In this document: one piece after another, positions 22,519 to 31,369 of the stretch | Layout: every line of letters begins with the position of its first letter | Numbering within the stretch: position 1 is the stretch's first letter | DNA from: Hydrocarboniphaga sp. | GTDB lineage: Bacteria > Pseudomonadota > Gammaproteobacteria > Nevskiales > Nevskiaceae | Assembly (NCBI RefSeq): GCF_028291725.1 | Contig: NZ_JAQGNT010000041.1 | Coordinates: 1-43,403, forward strand | Reading direction: 5' to 3' | Length of the DNA stretch: 43,403 nucleotides | Notes under the pieces: generated by a model | What the model was told of the DNA's origin: nothing | Databases searched by the model: none | The model's input: only the letters and a program-made list of their open reading frames with translations | Translations under genes and position numbers: made by a program

Positions 22519-23817
22519 TTACCACTGCGTCCCGGGATCTCGAACCGTCGTGAAATGCACGTCGAAGCGCGTACCGACGCCGGCGGTACTGCTGACCTCG
22601 AGCTGCCAGCCGAGGCGCTCGCAGATCCGTTTGACCAGGTACAGGCCGATACCATTGCCGCGGCTGGTGGCACCGCGGTAACGCCGCTCGAACACCTGCG
22701 GCAGCTCCTCCGGCGCGATGCCGAGGCCGGTGTCGCTGACCTCCAGATGACCGGCTTCCAGCCGTACCTCAATGCGTCCGCTGGGGGTGTACTGGGCGGC
22801 GTTGGCGATCAGGTTGTTAATCACCGACGTGGCCATGCCCAGCGGCACGCGCACGATCTGCGGCGGTCCTTGCGCGCTGAGCTGCAGGCTCACCGGCCTG
22901 CCGGCCAGCTGTTCGCGCTGCGCAGCGACCGCCTCCTCGACGATCTCCTCGACGGTGTAGTCGAAGACCTGCAGGCCGCCGTCCTCGCGCGCCAGGAACA
23001 GCAGCGATTCGATCAGCCCCTGCATCTGCCGCGTGGCGCGCTGCATGCGCGCGACGCGCCGCCGCGTCGCCTCGTCGAGATCGGCCTGCTCCATCAGCAG
23101 GTCGATCGCGCTGGCGATGGTTGCGAGCGGCGTGCGCAGCTCGTGGCTGACGTCCTCGGTGAAGGTCTGTTCGCGCGTCACGAAGTCGTCGAGCCGCTCG
23201 ATGAAGCGATCGAAGGCGCTGGCTATGACCTCGGTTTCGCGTTCCTGAAACTGCGGCTGCAGCCGCTCGAGCCGATGCCTCGGATCGAAGCCCGAGACTT
23301 TCTGCGACAGCCGCAGGATCGGTTGCATCACCCAGCGCGACAGGCCGGCCGCGACCAGCGCGGTCAGGCCGCAGGCGAGCAGCGTGCCGAGCATTGCCAG
23401 CCAGGCCAGGCGCGCTTCGAGCCGGTACACCGGCTGCACGTTAAGCCGCACGTACACATGCGCCTTGCCGACGTCCTGGCGGCCGACCATGTATTCCTGG
23501 CCGTCGATGATCACGTCCTCGTGCAGACCGGGGCCCAGCGGCAGCAGTTCGGGCGGCGTGTCGCCGCTGGATTCTGGCGTCACCACATAGCCGTCGAAGC
23601 CGCCGGCGCTCGGTGGTAGCGCCTTGGCGTCATGCCGGTAGTCGGCCGCGAATTCCTGCAGCTCTTCGGCGAGATTGTTCGACAGCAGCTCGGTTTCCAG
23701 CAGCTCCATGAAACTGAAGACCGCGACGCAGAAGGCGCCGCCGAGCAGCACAACCAGCAACAGCATGCCGCCGATCAGACGTGCGCGCAGGCCGAAGGCG
23801 GATTTCCTAGATCGCAT
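22519..23817 (-). CDS. Sensor histidine kinase
   Basis: A 432-residue inner-membrane kinase. Two membrane segments (about 16-37 and 137-159) flank a periplasmic sensor region of about 100 residues; then comes a HAMP-like linker and the phosphoacceptor motif EDVSHELRTP with His225. The ATP-binding boxes are NNLIANAAQYT, DTGLGIAP and GNGIGLYLVKR. It overlaps the response regulator by 11 bases and would phosphorylate it. The signal is not evident. It ends just upstream of the glycerophosphotransferase-like gene, which hints at envelope-related control. Confidence 0.93.
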   Translation of the reverse strand: MRSRKSAFGLRARLIGGMLLLVVLLGGAFCVAVFSFMELLETELLSNNLAEELQEFAADYRHDAKALPPSAGGFDGYVVTPESSGDTPPELLPLGPGLHEDVIIDGQEYMVGRQDVGKAHVYVRLNVQPVYRLEARLAWLAMLGTLLACGLTALVAAGLSRWVMQPILRLSQKVSGFDPRHRLERLQPQFQERETEVIASAFDRFIERLDDFVTREQTFTEDVSHELRTPLATIASAIDLLMEQADLDEATRRRVARMQRATRQMQGLIESLLFLAREDGGLQVFDYTVEEIVEEAVAAQREQLAGRPVSLQLSAQGPPQIVRVPLGMATSVINNLIANAAQYTPSGRIEVRLEAGHLEVSDTGLGIAPEELPQVFERRYRGATSRGNGIGLYLVKRICERLGWQLEVSSTAGVGTRFDVHFTTVRDPGTQW

Positions 23818-24487
23818 CGTCGACTGCGAGCCGGTAGCCGATGCCGTGCATCGTATGCAGCAGCTTGACCGGGTTGTTCTGGTCGACGGCCGCGCGCAGC
23901 GCGTGGATATGGGTGCGCAGCGCCGCGTCGCTGTCCGGCGGATCGTCGCCCCAGATCGCGTTGACCATGTCGGCGCGGCTGACCACGGCCGGCGAGGCGC
24001 GCATCAGTTTCTCCAGCATGCGCCGGCCGATCGGCGACAGCTCCAGCCGCCGCTCGCCGCGCCGCGCGATCAGCGTGCGCAGGTTCAGTTCCAGATCCGC
24101 GACCTGCAGCAGGCTCTGCGGAGCATGGGCGCGCCGCGCCATCGCGCGCAGCCGCGCCAGCAACTCCGGCAGCGAGAACGGCTTGGTCAGATAGTCGTCG
24201 GCGCCCATGTCGAAGCCGAGCAGCTTGTCGCGCTCGGTGTCGCGCGAAGTCAGCATCAGGATCGGCACGTAGCGGGATTCTTCGGCGCGCAGGCGCCGGC
24301 ACAGCTCCAGGCCGTCGAGGCCGGGCAGGCTCAGGTCGAGCACGATCGCATCGTAGGAGTTGATCACGGCCAGATGCAGGCCGCTAATGCCGTCGCCGGC
24401 ATAGTCGACGATCTCGCCGCGCCCTTCCAGGAACTCGCCGATGTTGGCGGCCAGATCGGCGTTGTCTTCGATGATCAGGATGCGCAT
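23807..24487 (-). CDS. OmpR-type response regulator
   Basis: A 226-residue DNA-binding regulator. The receiver domain has IIEDNADLAANIGEFL, the phosphorylated D51 in VLDLSLPGLDG and the conserved lysine in YLTKPF; the C-terminal winged helix contains the LRTHIHALRAAVDQ recognition region. The ATG at 24487 was chosen because the family begins MRILIIEDN and longer versions would translate the dyad upstream. It precedes and overlaps its kinase gene. Confidence 0.94.
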   Translation of the reverse strand: MRILIIEDNADLAANIGEFLEGRGEIVDYAGDGISGLHLAVINSYDAIVLDLSLPGLDGLELCRRLRAEESRYVPILMLTSRDTERDKLLGFDMGADDYLTKPFSLPELLARLRAMARRAHAPQSLLQVADLELNLRTLIARRGERRLELSPIGRRMLEKLMRASPAVVSRADMVNAIWGDDPPDSDAALRTHIHALRAAVDQNNPVKLLHTMHGIGYRLAVDDAI

Positions 24488-24498
24488 GGATGTGACGT

Positions 24499-24577
24499 GT
24501 AGGTCGGCATGCCTTTGCCGACATGAGGCTGCGATCGCGCATCGGGCGTACATGTCGGCAAGGGCATGCCGACCTAC
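24499..24577. repeat. GTAG dyad, family 1 variant (GTAGGTCGGCATGCC)
   Basis: A family-1 copy in which AATCC in the arms is replaced by ATGCC, with the complementary GGCAT on the other side, so the pairing is kept. Its right end provides the TAG stop of the minus-strand gene at 24574. It separates that gene from the response regulator in the same orientation. Confidence 0.9.
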
Positions 24578-25530
24578 GGGTTGGAGCCCAGCACGCGGCT
24601 CAGCTTTGCCAGCAGCTTGGAGAATCGCGGCGTCTCTTCGCCGGCGAACGCGCGTCCGCGCTCGTTCAGAGCGAAGCCGTTGCCGGCTGCGGCATCCAGG
24701 CTTGCGTGGCCGTGTTTGAGCAGCAGGTCCAGTCCGGTCAGCAGCGCGTTGTCGTCGAAGCTCGATGCATAGGCCCAGGCGCTCTGCAGCCGCTCATAGG
24801 GGACGAAGGCCGCGCCGGCGGCCTGGCCGGCGAGCGTCCGCGCAACCAGGCGGTGTGCCACCTCAGTGGTCGGTGCGGGCGCCACATCCGCCAGCGGAGG
24901 GGCCAGCTGCAGCAGCACTTCGGGCGTTACCGGGCCCAGCAGCCAGGCTTCGCCGTCAGGGGTCAGCTGCCAGTAGCGGTCCATGCCGATCAGGCGCGGC
25001 AGCAGCAGGCCGTCGCGAACCACGACGTCCAGGCCGGTGCGCAGATCGCCGGCACGGTTGCCCATCTCCTGCCAGTAACGCGACAGCGTCATGCCGATCA
25101 GCCGGCTGTCGGCTTTCAGCCGCAGCTCGCGATATACGCCGAGGATGTCGTTGCGTAATCGCAGCTCGCTCAGGTGCGAGCGCTGCGCCGCCGCGACGCC
25201 GGCCGGGTCCGGTGCGGCCGGCGGGGGCGATGTCGCCGGTGCTGCGGCAGCGGCGGCAGGCGGCGCGGCGGTGATGTCGATCAGGCGGCGGAAGCCTTCG
25301 ACGGTGAAGCGCAGATGCACCGGCTCGCGGCCCGGTGTCAGCGCAACCCAGTCTTCGTCGAACAGCCTCTGCAGCGAGCTGCCGAGCTGTGCCGGTTCGC
25401 GCCCGGCCTCGGCCCAGCGCTTGTGCAGCAGCTGCGCCGGCAGGCCCAGGCTCAGCGTCACGCTGTGCGCGTCCAGCCAGCGCAGGATGTCGTCGCAGGC
25501 GGGGTCGCCGATGATCGTTGGCAAAGTCAT
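24574..25530 (-). CDS. Uncharacterised protein, possibly with winged-helix-like repeats
   Basis: A 318-residue soluble protein of no family I recognise. It has an N-terminal part (1-85, resembling a helical/winged module: LLHKRWAEAGREPAQLGSSL...), an Ala/Pro linker (about 86-112), and two further segments with similar helix patterns. Three modules of like size suggest a repeated fold. There is no signal peptide. The ATG at 25530 has GAGGAG upstream. The stop codon comes from the dyad at 24499. It lies 51 bases behind SelO on the same strand and is probably co-transcribed with it. Confidence 0.6.
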   Translation of the reverse strand: MTLPTIIGDPACDDILRWLDAHSVTLSLGLPAQLLHKRWAEAGREPAQLGSSLQRLFDEDWVALTPGREPVHLRFTVEGFRRLIDITAAPPAAAAAAPATSPPPAAPDPAGVAAAQRSHLSELRLRNDILGVYRELRLKADSRLIGMTLSRYWQEMGNRAGDLRTGLDVVVRDGLLLPRLIGMDRYWQLTPDGEAWLLGPVTPEVLLQLAPPLADVAPAPTTEVAHRLVARTLAGQAAGAAFVPYERLQSAWAYASSFDDNALLTGLDLLLKHGHASLDAAAGNGFALNERGRAFAGEETPRFSKLLAKLSRVLGSNP

Positions 25531-25581
25531 GATGCCCGGGCTCCTCGCATTCGGAAGATCGTCGGCCCTGCGGCCGAGCAC

Positions 25582-27072
25582 TCAGGAAGAACAGCTGACG
25601 CTGATGTGCCGCGCTTCCGGCGGCGGCTCGGCAGCGTAAGCCTGGTTTTCAGGCTGCTCGTCGAACGGCCGCTGCACGATGCGGAACAGGCGGTCGATCT
25701 CGTCGGCGTCGCCGGCTTCGGCGCGCTCGATCGCGGCCTGCAGCAGATGATTGCGCAGCAGGTATTTCGGATTGACCGCGTGCATGCGCGCGCGCCGCGC
25801 CGCCTCGTCTTCACCATCGAACTGCAGCCGCGCGCGGTAGTCGGCGAGCCAGGCGTCGAAACCTTCGCGATCGGTGATCAGGTCGCGCAGCAGCGGCGTG
25901 CTTGCCGCATCGATGCGCAGCTCGCCGAGCGCGCGAAAGCTGAGGCTGAAATCGTTTTTTCCGCGATCCAGCAGGTTCAGGAAGCGGTTGATCAGCTCGC
26001 GATCCGCTTCCTGCGCCGAGCGCAGGCCGAACTTGGCCCGCCATAGTTCCATCATCCGCGTCGTGTACGCGGCCGGATAGCGATTCAGAATCCCGTTGGC
26101 GATTTCCACCGCCTGGTCGGGGTCCTCGTGCAGCAGCGGCAGCGTCGCCTGTAGCAGGCGCGAGCAGTTCCAGTGGCCGATCGTCGGCTGCTGGTCGTAG
26201 GCGTAGCGCCCGCCCTCGTCGGTGTGGTTGCAGATGTGGTGAGAGTCGAAGGCGTCGAGAAAACCGTAAGGCCCGTAGTCCAGCGTCAGCCCGAGCACGC
26301 TCATGTTGTCGGTGTTCATCACGCCGTGGCAGAAGCCCACCGCCTGCCACTGCGCGATCGTCCGCGCCGTGCGCTCGACGACTTCGCTGAGCCAGGCGGC
26401 GTAGCGGTTCGGGAAGCCGGCGAGCTCGGGGTAGTGATCGTCGATGACCAGGTCGGCGAGCGGCTTGAGCATCTCGTGACGCTGCAGCAGGTAGAAGTAT
26501 TCAAAGTGGCCGAAGCGCACATGGCTGGGCGCGACGCGGCAGATGACCGCCGCCCGCTCCAGGGTCTCGCGCCGCACCGGCAGGCTGCTGCCGATCAGCG
26601 ATAGCGAGCGCGTGGTCGCAATGCCGAGCGCGTGCATCGCCTCGCCGCACAGGTATTCGCGGATGCTCGAGCGCAGTACCGCGCGGCCGTCGGCGAAGCG
26701 CGAGTAGGGTGTCGGGCCGGCGCCCTTGAGCTGCAGTTCGCGCAGCCCGCCGCGCGCGTCGCGGACCTGGCCGACCATGATCGCGCGGCCGTCGCCGAGC
26801 TGCGGCACGTAGGAGCCGAACTGGTGGCCGGCGTAGACCGTCGCCAGATAGCAGCCGGCCGTGATTTTGCGGTTGCCGGCCAGCGCCTCGGTCAGGCCGG
26901 CATCGCCGGCCGTAGCGCTGTCCAGGCCCAGTTCCGCGGCCAGTCCGGCGTTGAAATGCAGCAGCCGCACATCGCTCAGCGGCGCCGGATCGACGCGCGA
27001 GTAGTAGGCCGGGTCCAGGCGCTCGAAATGGTTTTCGAACGGCAGATCGTCGAGTCGTGCATGGAGCTTCAT
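25582..27072 (-). CDS. selO: Protein adenylyltransferase SelO (YdiU)
   Basis: A 496-residue pseudokinase-fold enzyme that transfers AMP from ATP to protein side chains, a redox-linked activity. Family blocks are present: YAGHQFGSYVPQLGDGRA, LKGAGPTPYSRFADGRAVLRSSIREYL, GFCHGVMNTDNMSVLGLTLDYGPYGFLD and the C-terminal CSS. Eukaryotic SelO has selenocysteine near this end; here it is cysteine. The ATG at 27072 is preferred to a GTG two codons earlier. The upstream gap holds two dyads. Confidence 0.95.
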   Translation of the reverse strand: MKLHARLDDLPFENHFERLDPAYYSRVDPAPLSDVRLLHFNAGLAAELGLDSATAGDAGLTEALAGNRKITAGCYLATVYAGHQFGSYVPQLGDGRAIMVGQVRDARGGLRELQLKGAGPTPYSRFADGRAVLRSSIREYLCGEAMHALGIATTRSLSLIGSSLPVRRETLERAAVICRVAPSHVRFGHFEYFYLLQRHEMLKPLADLVIDDHYPELAGFPNRYAAWLSEVVERTARTIAQWQAVGFCHGVMNTDNMSVLGLTLDYGPYGFLDAFDSHHICNHTDEGGRYAYDQQPTIGHWNCSRLLQATLPLLHEDPDQAVEIANGILNRYPAAYTTRMMELWRAKFGLRSAQEADRELINRFLNLLDRGKNDFSLSFRALGELRIDAASTPLLRDLITDREGFDAWLADYRARLQFDGEDEAARRARMHAVNPKYLLRNHLLQAAIERAEAGDADEIDRLFRIVQRPFDEQPENQAYAAEPPPEARHISVSCSS

Positions 27073-27133
27073 CGGCACACTTTAACGCGCCGCGGGGCGA
27101 GGGCGTCGACCTACGGGCCCAGGCGCTGGAACG

Positions 27134-27200
27134 GTAGGAGCGGGTCGTACCCGCGACTGTGCGGTTCAGGGCCGGAGTCGCGGGCACGACCCGCTCCTAC
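27134..27200. repeat. GTAG dyad, GTAGGAGCGGGTC type
   Basis: Arms GTAGGAGCGGGTCGTACCCG and complement. This and the next dyad fill most of the 294-base gap between selO and the NADH dehydrogenase gene; the selO promoter must be in the same gap. Confidence 0.9.
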
Positions 27201-27253
27201 CCTTAGTTCATTGCAGATTTCTGCCGCGTCGACCCAAGGCCCAGGTGCTGGAA

Positions 27254-27323
27254 CTGTAGGAGCGGTCCTTGACCGCGATTGCGCCGGGAGGGCCTCAATC
27301 GCGGTCAAGGACCGCTCCTACAG
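27254..27323. repeat. GTAG dyad, GTAGGAGCGGTCCTTGACCG type
   Basis: Arms GTAGGAGCGGTCCTTGACCG and complement. The same family is at 37215-37284. It lies 43 bases past the stop of the NADH dehydrogenase gene (minus strand). Confidence 0.92.
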
Positions 27324-27366
27324 TGGCTGCATTGCAGATTCCTGCCGCGTCATGAGCACAGTGCAA

Positions 27367-28644
27367 TCACGGCGCGCCCGGAGGCCGCGTATCCGAGCCG
27401 ACGATCAGCCGCGCGCCGCGGCCATAGCTGAGGTAGTTCCAGAACCACTGGATCGCGACCAGGGTGCGGTTGCGCATGCCGATCAGGAAGTAGATGTGCG
27501 CGAAGCTCCACAGCCACCAGGCCAGGCGGCCGCTGAGCTTGAGCCGGCCGTAATGAATCACCGCGCTGTTGCGGCCTATCGTCGCCAGGTTGCCGAAATT
27601 GCGGTAGCGGAAGGCAGCCGGCCGCGGTTTGCCCTCGGTCTCGGCGCGGATGCAGGCGGCGACATGCTGGCCGGCCTGCTTGGCCGCCGGTGCGACGCCG
27701 GGCACCGGCGCGCCGTCCGCCGCTTTGACCGAGGCGGTATCGCCGATCACGAAAATCTCGGCGTGCCCCGGCACCGACAGATCTGCGCCGACGAGCGCGC
27801 GCCCGGCGCGATCCGCCGCGCAGCCGACCCAGCGCGCGGCCGGAGAGGCGGCGACGCCGGCCGCCCAGACGATGGTGTGCGCGTCGATGCGATCCTTCTG
27901 CAGCGTGACGCCCTGGGCGTCGCAGCCGATCACCTGGGCGTTGAGGCGCACGTCGACGCTCATGCGCTGCAGATCGCGGCGCGCGACTTCGGACAACGAT
28001 TCCGGAAACGCGCCGAGCAGCCGCGACGCGCCTTCGACCAGGATGATCCGCGTGTCGCGCGGGTCGATGCTGCGGAAGTCCGCGGCCAGCGCATGCTGCG
28101 CCAGCTCGGCGATCGCGCCGGCCATCTCGACGCCGGTGGGCCCGCCGCCGACGATCACGAACGTGGTCAGCGCGCGGCGCAGCGCGGCATCGTCGGTGTT
28201 CTCCGCGCGCTCAAAGGCCAGCAGCAGGCGGCGGCGGATCAGCGTGGCATCGTCGATGCGCTTCAGGCCCGGCGCGATCGGCGCCCACTCGTCATGGCCG
28301 AAGTAGGTATGCGTGGCGCCGGTGGCCAGCACCAGGTAGTCGTAAGGCAGGCGCCGGCCGTCATTGATGATGACTTCGCGCGCGGCGGTATCGACCGCGC
28401 CGACGGCGCCCAGCAGCACGCGCGCATTGGCCTGGTTGCGCAGCACGCTGCGCACCGGCCATGCGATGTCGGACGGATTCAGGCCCGCGGTCGCGACCTG
28501 ATAGAGCAGGGGCTGGAACAGGTGGAAGTTGCGGCGATCGACGACGGTGATATCGACGTCCGCCTTGGCCAGTGACTGCGCCGTGGTCAGGCCGCCGAAA
28601 CCGGCGCCGACGATGACGACTTGCTTGCGATCAGGGGCGTGCAT
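27367..28644 (-). CDS. Type II NADH dehydrogenase-like FAD oxidoreductase
   Basis: A 425-residue FAD protein. The N-terminal dinucleotide motif VVIVGAGFGGLTTAQ, the NDH-2 block RRNFHLFQPLLYQVATAGL, a second nucleotide site FVIVGGGPTGVEMAGAIAEL and the FAD-binding EIFVIGDTASV are all visible. NDH-2 enzymes pass electrons from NADH to quinone without proton pumping and bind the inner membrane at their C terminus; here WLWSFAHIYFLIGMRNR could serve. No partner gene is adjacent. Confidence 0.92.
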   Translation of the reverse strand: MHAPDRKQVVIVGAGFGGLTTAQSLAKADVDITVVDRRNFHLFQPLLYQVATAGLNPSDIAWPVRSVLRNQANARVLLGAVGAVDTAAREVIINDGRRLPYDYLVLATGATHTYFGHDEWAPIAPGLKRIDDATLIRRRLLLAFERAENTDDAALRRALTTFVIVGGGPTGVEMAGAIAELAQHALAADFRSIDPRDTRIILVEGASRLLGAFPESLSEVARRDLQRMSVDVRLNAQVIGCDAQGVTLQKDRIDAHTIVWAAGVAASPAARWVGCAADRAGRALVGADLSVPGHAEIFVIGDTASVKAADGAPVPGVAPAAKQAGQHVAACIRAETEGKPRPAAFRYRNFGNLATIGRNSAVIHYGRLKLSGRLAWWLWSFAHIYFLIGMRNRTLVAIQWFWNYLSYGRGARLIVGSDTRPPGAP

Positions 28645-28698
28645 GCGCGGAGTTTATGCGATTGCCATTCGCCCGCCCGCCGGTAACTCAATCGGGGA

Positions 28699-28784
28699 GT
28701 AGGGTGGGCAAACATTTTTTCGTTTGCCCACGCGGATGACGCGCTAACTCCCCGCGTGGGCACGCTTCGCTTTGCCCACCCTAC
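28699..28784. repeat. GTAG dyad, GTAGGGTGGGCAAA type
   Basis: Arms GTAGGGTGGGCAAA and complementary TTTGCCCACCCTAC, with a second inner pair built on GTTTGCCCACGCGG and CCGCGTGGGC. It lies upstream of the NADH dehydrogenase gene, in the 274-base gap after the second receptor. Confidence 0.85.
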
Positions 28785-28816
28785 GGTTCTACGGCGGGAT
28801 CGTCAGCGAGTAGCGA

Positions 28817-28905
28817 GTAGGTTGGGGTGAGCGCAGCGAACCCCAACATTCGTCCCGCGCCAACGGCAGTGATCGTTGGGGTTCGCTGCGCTCACCCCAA
28901 CCTAC
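28817..28905. repeat. GTAG dyad, family 2
   Basis: Arms as in the copy at 1996 around a loop of about 25 bases. It ends 13 bases past the stop of the second TonB-dependent receptor (minus strand). Confidence 0.92.
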
Positions 28906-28918
28906 TCAGCGTGTGCCT

Positions 28919-31369
28919 TCACAGCCTGATCGTCAGGTCCAGCGTATAGAAGCGCCCGTAGTCCGCCATCCAGCGGACGCTGTTGCCCGGCGCCAGCGGC
29001 TGGCTCAGGGCCTGGTTGTAGATCGCCACGTCGCTGAGGTTGTGACCGGCGAAGGTCAGCGTCCAGCCCTCCGCCGGCGTCGCCGCGGTGACACGTGCGT
29101 TGTAGACCAGGGTCGCTTTTTGCAGCTTGGCGGGATCGTCGTCGACATCCAGATAACGCTGGCTGCGATACAGCAGGTCGCCGCCGACGGTCACGTGGAT
29201 CGGGCCGGGCAGCGGCAGCAGGTAGGCGGGCACGAAGCTCGCGGTCCACTTCGGCGCCAGCTCCAGCGGCCGGCCGCCGAGATCCTGGGAGTCCTCGCCG
29301 GAGCTGGAGATCGCCGGCGCGTTTTCATACTTCACGTAATGCGCATCCGCATAGCCGAACGAGCTGCTGAGCAGCATGCCCTGCAGCGGCATCCAGGTGA
29401 AATCGCCCTCGAATCCGCTGGATCGCGCCGATGCCGCGTTGAGAATGACGAAGCTGCCATCCTGGAACGTCGATACCTGCAGGTCCTCGAACGTGGTCGT
29501 GAACGCGGCGATGTTGAACTGCACCGGCATGCCGAAGAAGCGCGCGCGCGTCTTGGCGCCGATCTCATAGCTGGTCGCCAGCTCCGGCTGGTACTCGAGG
29601 TTTTCGGCCGACAGCGGCCGGCCGTTGAAGCCGCCGCTCTTGTAGCCCTGAGCCCAGGTGAAATACGCGGTCAGGGCCTTGTTCGGCTCGTACTTCAGGC
29701 CGGCTTTCGGCGACAGGTCCCAGTCGCCCTGCGATGCGCGGGTGTCGTGATCCTTCTGCGCGCCGTTGGTGATCAGCGGAATCAGCGGACTGTTGGTGTG
29801 GCTGTAGGCATCGGCGGTCTTGCGCTCGTAGCCGAAGCGCAGGCCGCCGATGATCGAAAGATCCTCGAGCACGCGATGTTCGAACTGCCCGAAGTACGCA
29901 TAGCTCTGGGTGTGCTGGTCCAGGCCCACCGCCGCCGAAACCTGCTGGCCGATCACCGGAGCGGTCAGCGGCGACAGCACGTCGAGAATCTGGCCCAGCG
30001 GCGGCGCCAGCGCGCCGAACAGGCGGCCGGCCGAGCCGGAACTGCTGCGGCCCGCCAGCTGCGCATCGGCCTGCGCCGCGACCTCGTAGGCGGCGGCCGC
30101 ACCAAGGTCTTCGACCAGGAACAGGTCCGAGGTCGTGTAGTGCGAATCGAACAGGAAGAAGCCGGTGACGAAGCTGACGCCGTAACCCCAGCCGAACAGA
30201 TCCGGCGTCTCGCCGGCCAGGCGCAGCTCCTCGCTGATCTGCTGGTAGCGCGAGGGCTTGACCAGCTGGTCGACGATAAATGGAATGGGGCTGAAATCCG
30301 CATCGAGATCGTCGCGGTGCTCGGTGCTGCCGGCGTAGGCGGTGACCGAGGTCACGGTCGCCTTGTTCATGCGCCACAGCTCGCCGGGATCGAAGTCGAC
30401 GGTGACATGTCCGCCGTACAGATCGGCATCGTCGCGCGAGGGATGATTCTCGGAGTTGGTGTGATTGCTGGCGTCGGCCTCGGCCAGCGGATCGTAGGTC
30501 TGCGCCAAGGCCAGCATGTTCGGCCCGACGTGGTCGAAAGCGAACAGGTTGTAGTTGCGGAACTGGTGCGAGTAGAACCCGCCGAGGTCGACATGGAACG
30601 GACCCGCGCCGTCGTAGCCGATGCGCGCGCGCGCCGTGCGCTGCGAAGGGTTGGACTCGCCGCGCTCGAGGTCGGTGTTGTACTGCGAGCCCTCGTCGCC
30701 ATACGTGGCGTTGCCGGCCAGGCGCGAGCTCCAGCCGTCGCCGAGCGCGACGTTGAATGCCGGCTGGATCGAGCGGCGGCCATAGCTGCTGCCGGTGAAA
30801 TCGCCGACCGCCTCGGTCGACGAGCGCGCCGTATTGGTGCTCAGGTTGAGCAGGCCGGCGGTGGTGTTCTTGCCGAACAAGGTGCCTTGCGGACCGCGCA
30901 GCACCTCGAGTCGGTCGATATCGAAAAAGAACGCCGACAGGAACGCGCTGCGGCCGTAATAGACGCCGTCGACGACGGTGCCCACCGAGGGATCGAACGA
31001 GGGATTCAGATCCGGCGTGGCGAAGCCGCGCACGCCCAGCGTGCCCGAGTTGCCGGCGACGGTGATGTTGAGATTCGCCGCGTAATTCTGCAGGTCGTTG
31101 AACGAGGCCAGCCCCGCCTGGCGGATGAATTCGCCATCGACCGTGGTCAGCGACACCGGCACGTCCTGCGCATCGCGCGCGGTCTTGGTGGCGGTGACGA
31201 CCACGGTTTCGATCTCCATCGGCCGCTCGGCGGGAGCATCGGATGATGCGGTGAGCGGCAGGCTCGCGGCCTCGTCCTGGGCGGACGCTGTGGTCAGCGG
31301 CAGCAAGCCCAAAGCCAGCCACGCGGCGCGGTGCCCGGCGCGGCGCCGGGCAGGGCGACGCGCGCTCAT
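28919..31369 (-). CDS. TonB-dependent outer-membrane receptor 2
   Basis: An 816-residue receptor with a signal sequence (AAWLALGLLPLTTASA), a TonB box-like IETVVVTATK, a plug (about 50-170, with LGVRGFATPDLNPSFD and RLEVLRGPQGTLFGKNTTAG) and a barrel ending in YTLDLTIRL. Its start overlaps the stop of the HpnM/MlaC-like gene by four bases (ATGA), so the two are made together. The ligand is unknown; the neighbouring lipid-transport-type proteins suggest a lipid or sterol-like compound rather than a siderophore, but this is inference. Confidence 0.93.
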   Translation of the reverse strand: MSARRPARRRAGHRAAWLALGLLPLTTASAQDEAASLPLTASSDAPAERPMEIETVVVTATKTARDAQDVPVSLTTVDGEFIRQAGLASFNDLQNYAANLNITVAGNSGTLGVRGFATPDLNPSFDPSVGTVVDGVYYGRSAFLSAFFFDIDRLEVLRGPQGTLFGKNTTAGLLNLSTNTARSSTEAVGDFTGSSYGRRSIQPAFNVALGDGWSSRLAGNATYGDEGSQYNTDLERGESNPSQRTARARIGYDGAGPFHVDLGGFYSHQFRNYNLFAFDHVGPNMLALAQTYDPLAEADASNHTNSENHPSRDDADLYGGHVTVDFDPGELWRMNKATVTSVTAYAGSTEHRDDLDADFSPIPFIVDQLVKPSRYQQISEELRLAGETPDLFGWGYGVSFVTGFFLFDSHYTTSDLFLVEDLGAAAAYEVAAQADAQLAGRSSSGSAGRLFGALAPPLGQILDVLSPLTAPVIGQQVSAAVGLDQHTQSYAYFGQFEHRVLEDLSIIGGLRFGYERKTADAYSHTNSPLIPLITNGAQKDHDTRASQGDWDLSPKAGLKYEPNKALTAYFTWAQGYKSGGFNGRPLSAENLEYQPELATSYEIGAKTRARFFGMPVQFNIAAFTTTFEDLQVSTFQDGSFVILNAASARSSGFEGDFTWMPLQGMLLSSSFGYADAHYVKYENAPAISSSGEDSQDLGGRPLELAPKWTASFVPAYLLPLPGPIHVTVGGDLLYRSQRYLDVDDDPAKLQKATLVYNARVTAATPAEGWTLTFAGHNLSDVAIYNQALSQPLAPGNSVRWMADYGRFYTLDLTIRL

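Noticed and set aside
28913-31246. 777-codon open frame on the plus strand opposite TonB receptor 2
   Set aside because: Same explanation: low-complexity composition and no recognisable motif, against a full receptor on the minus strand.
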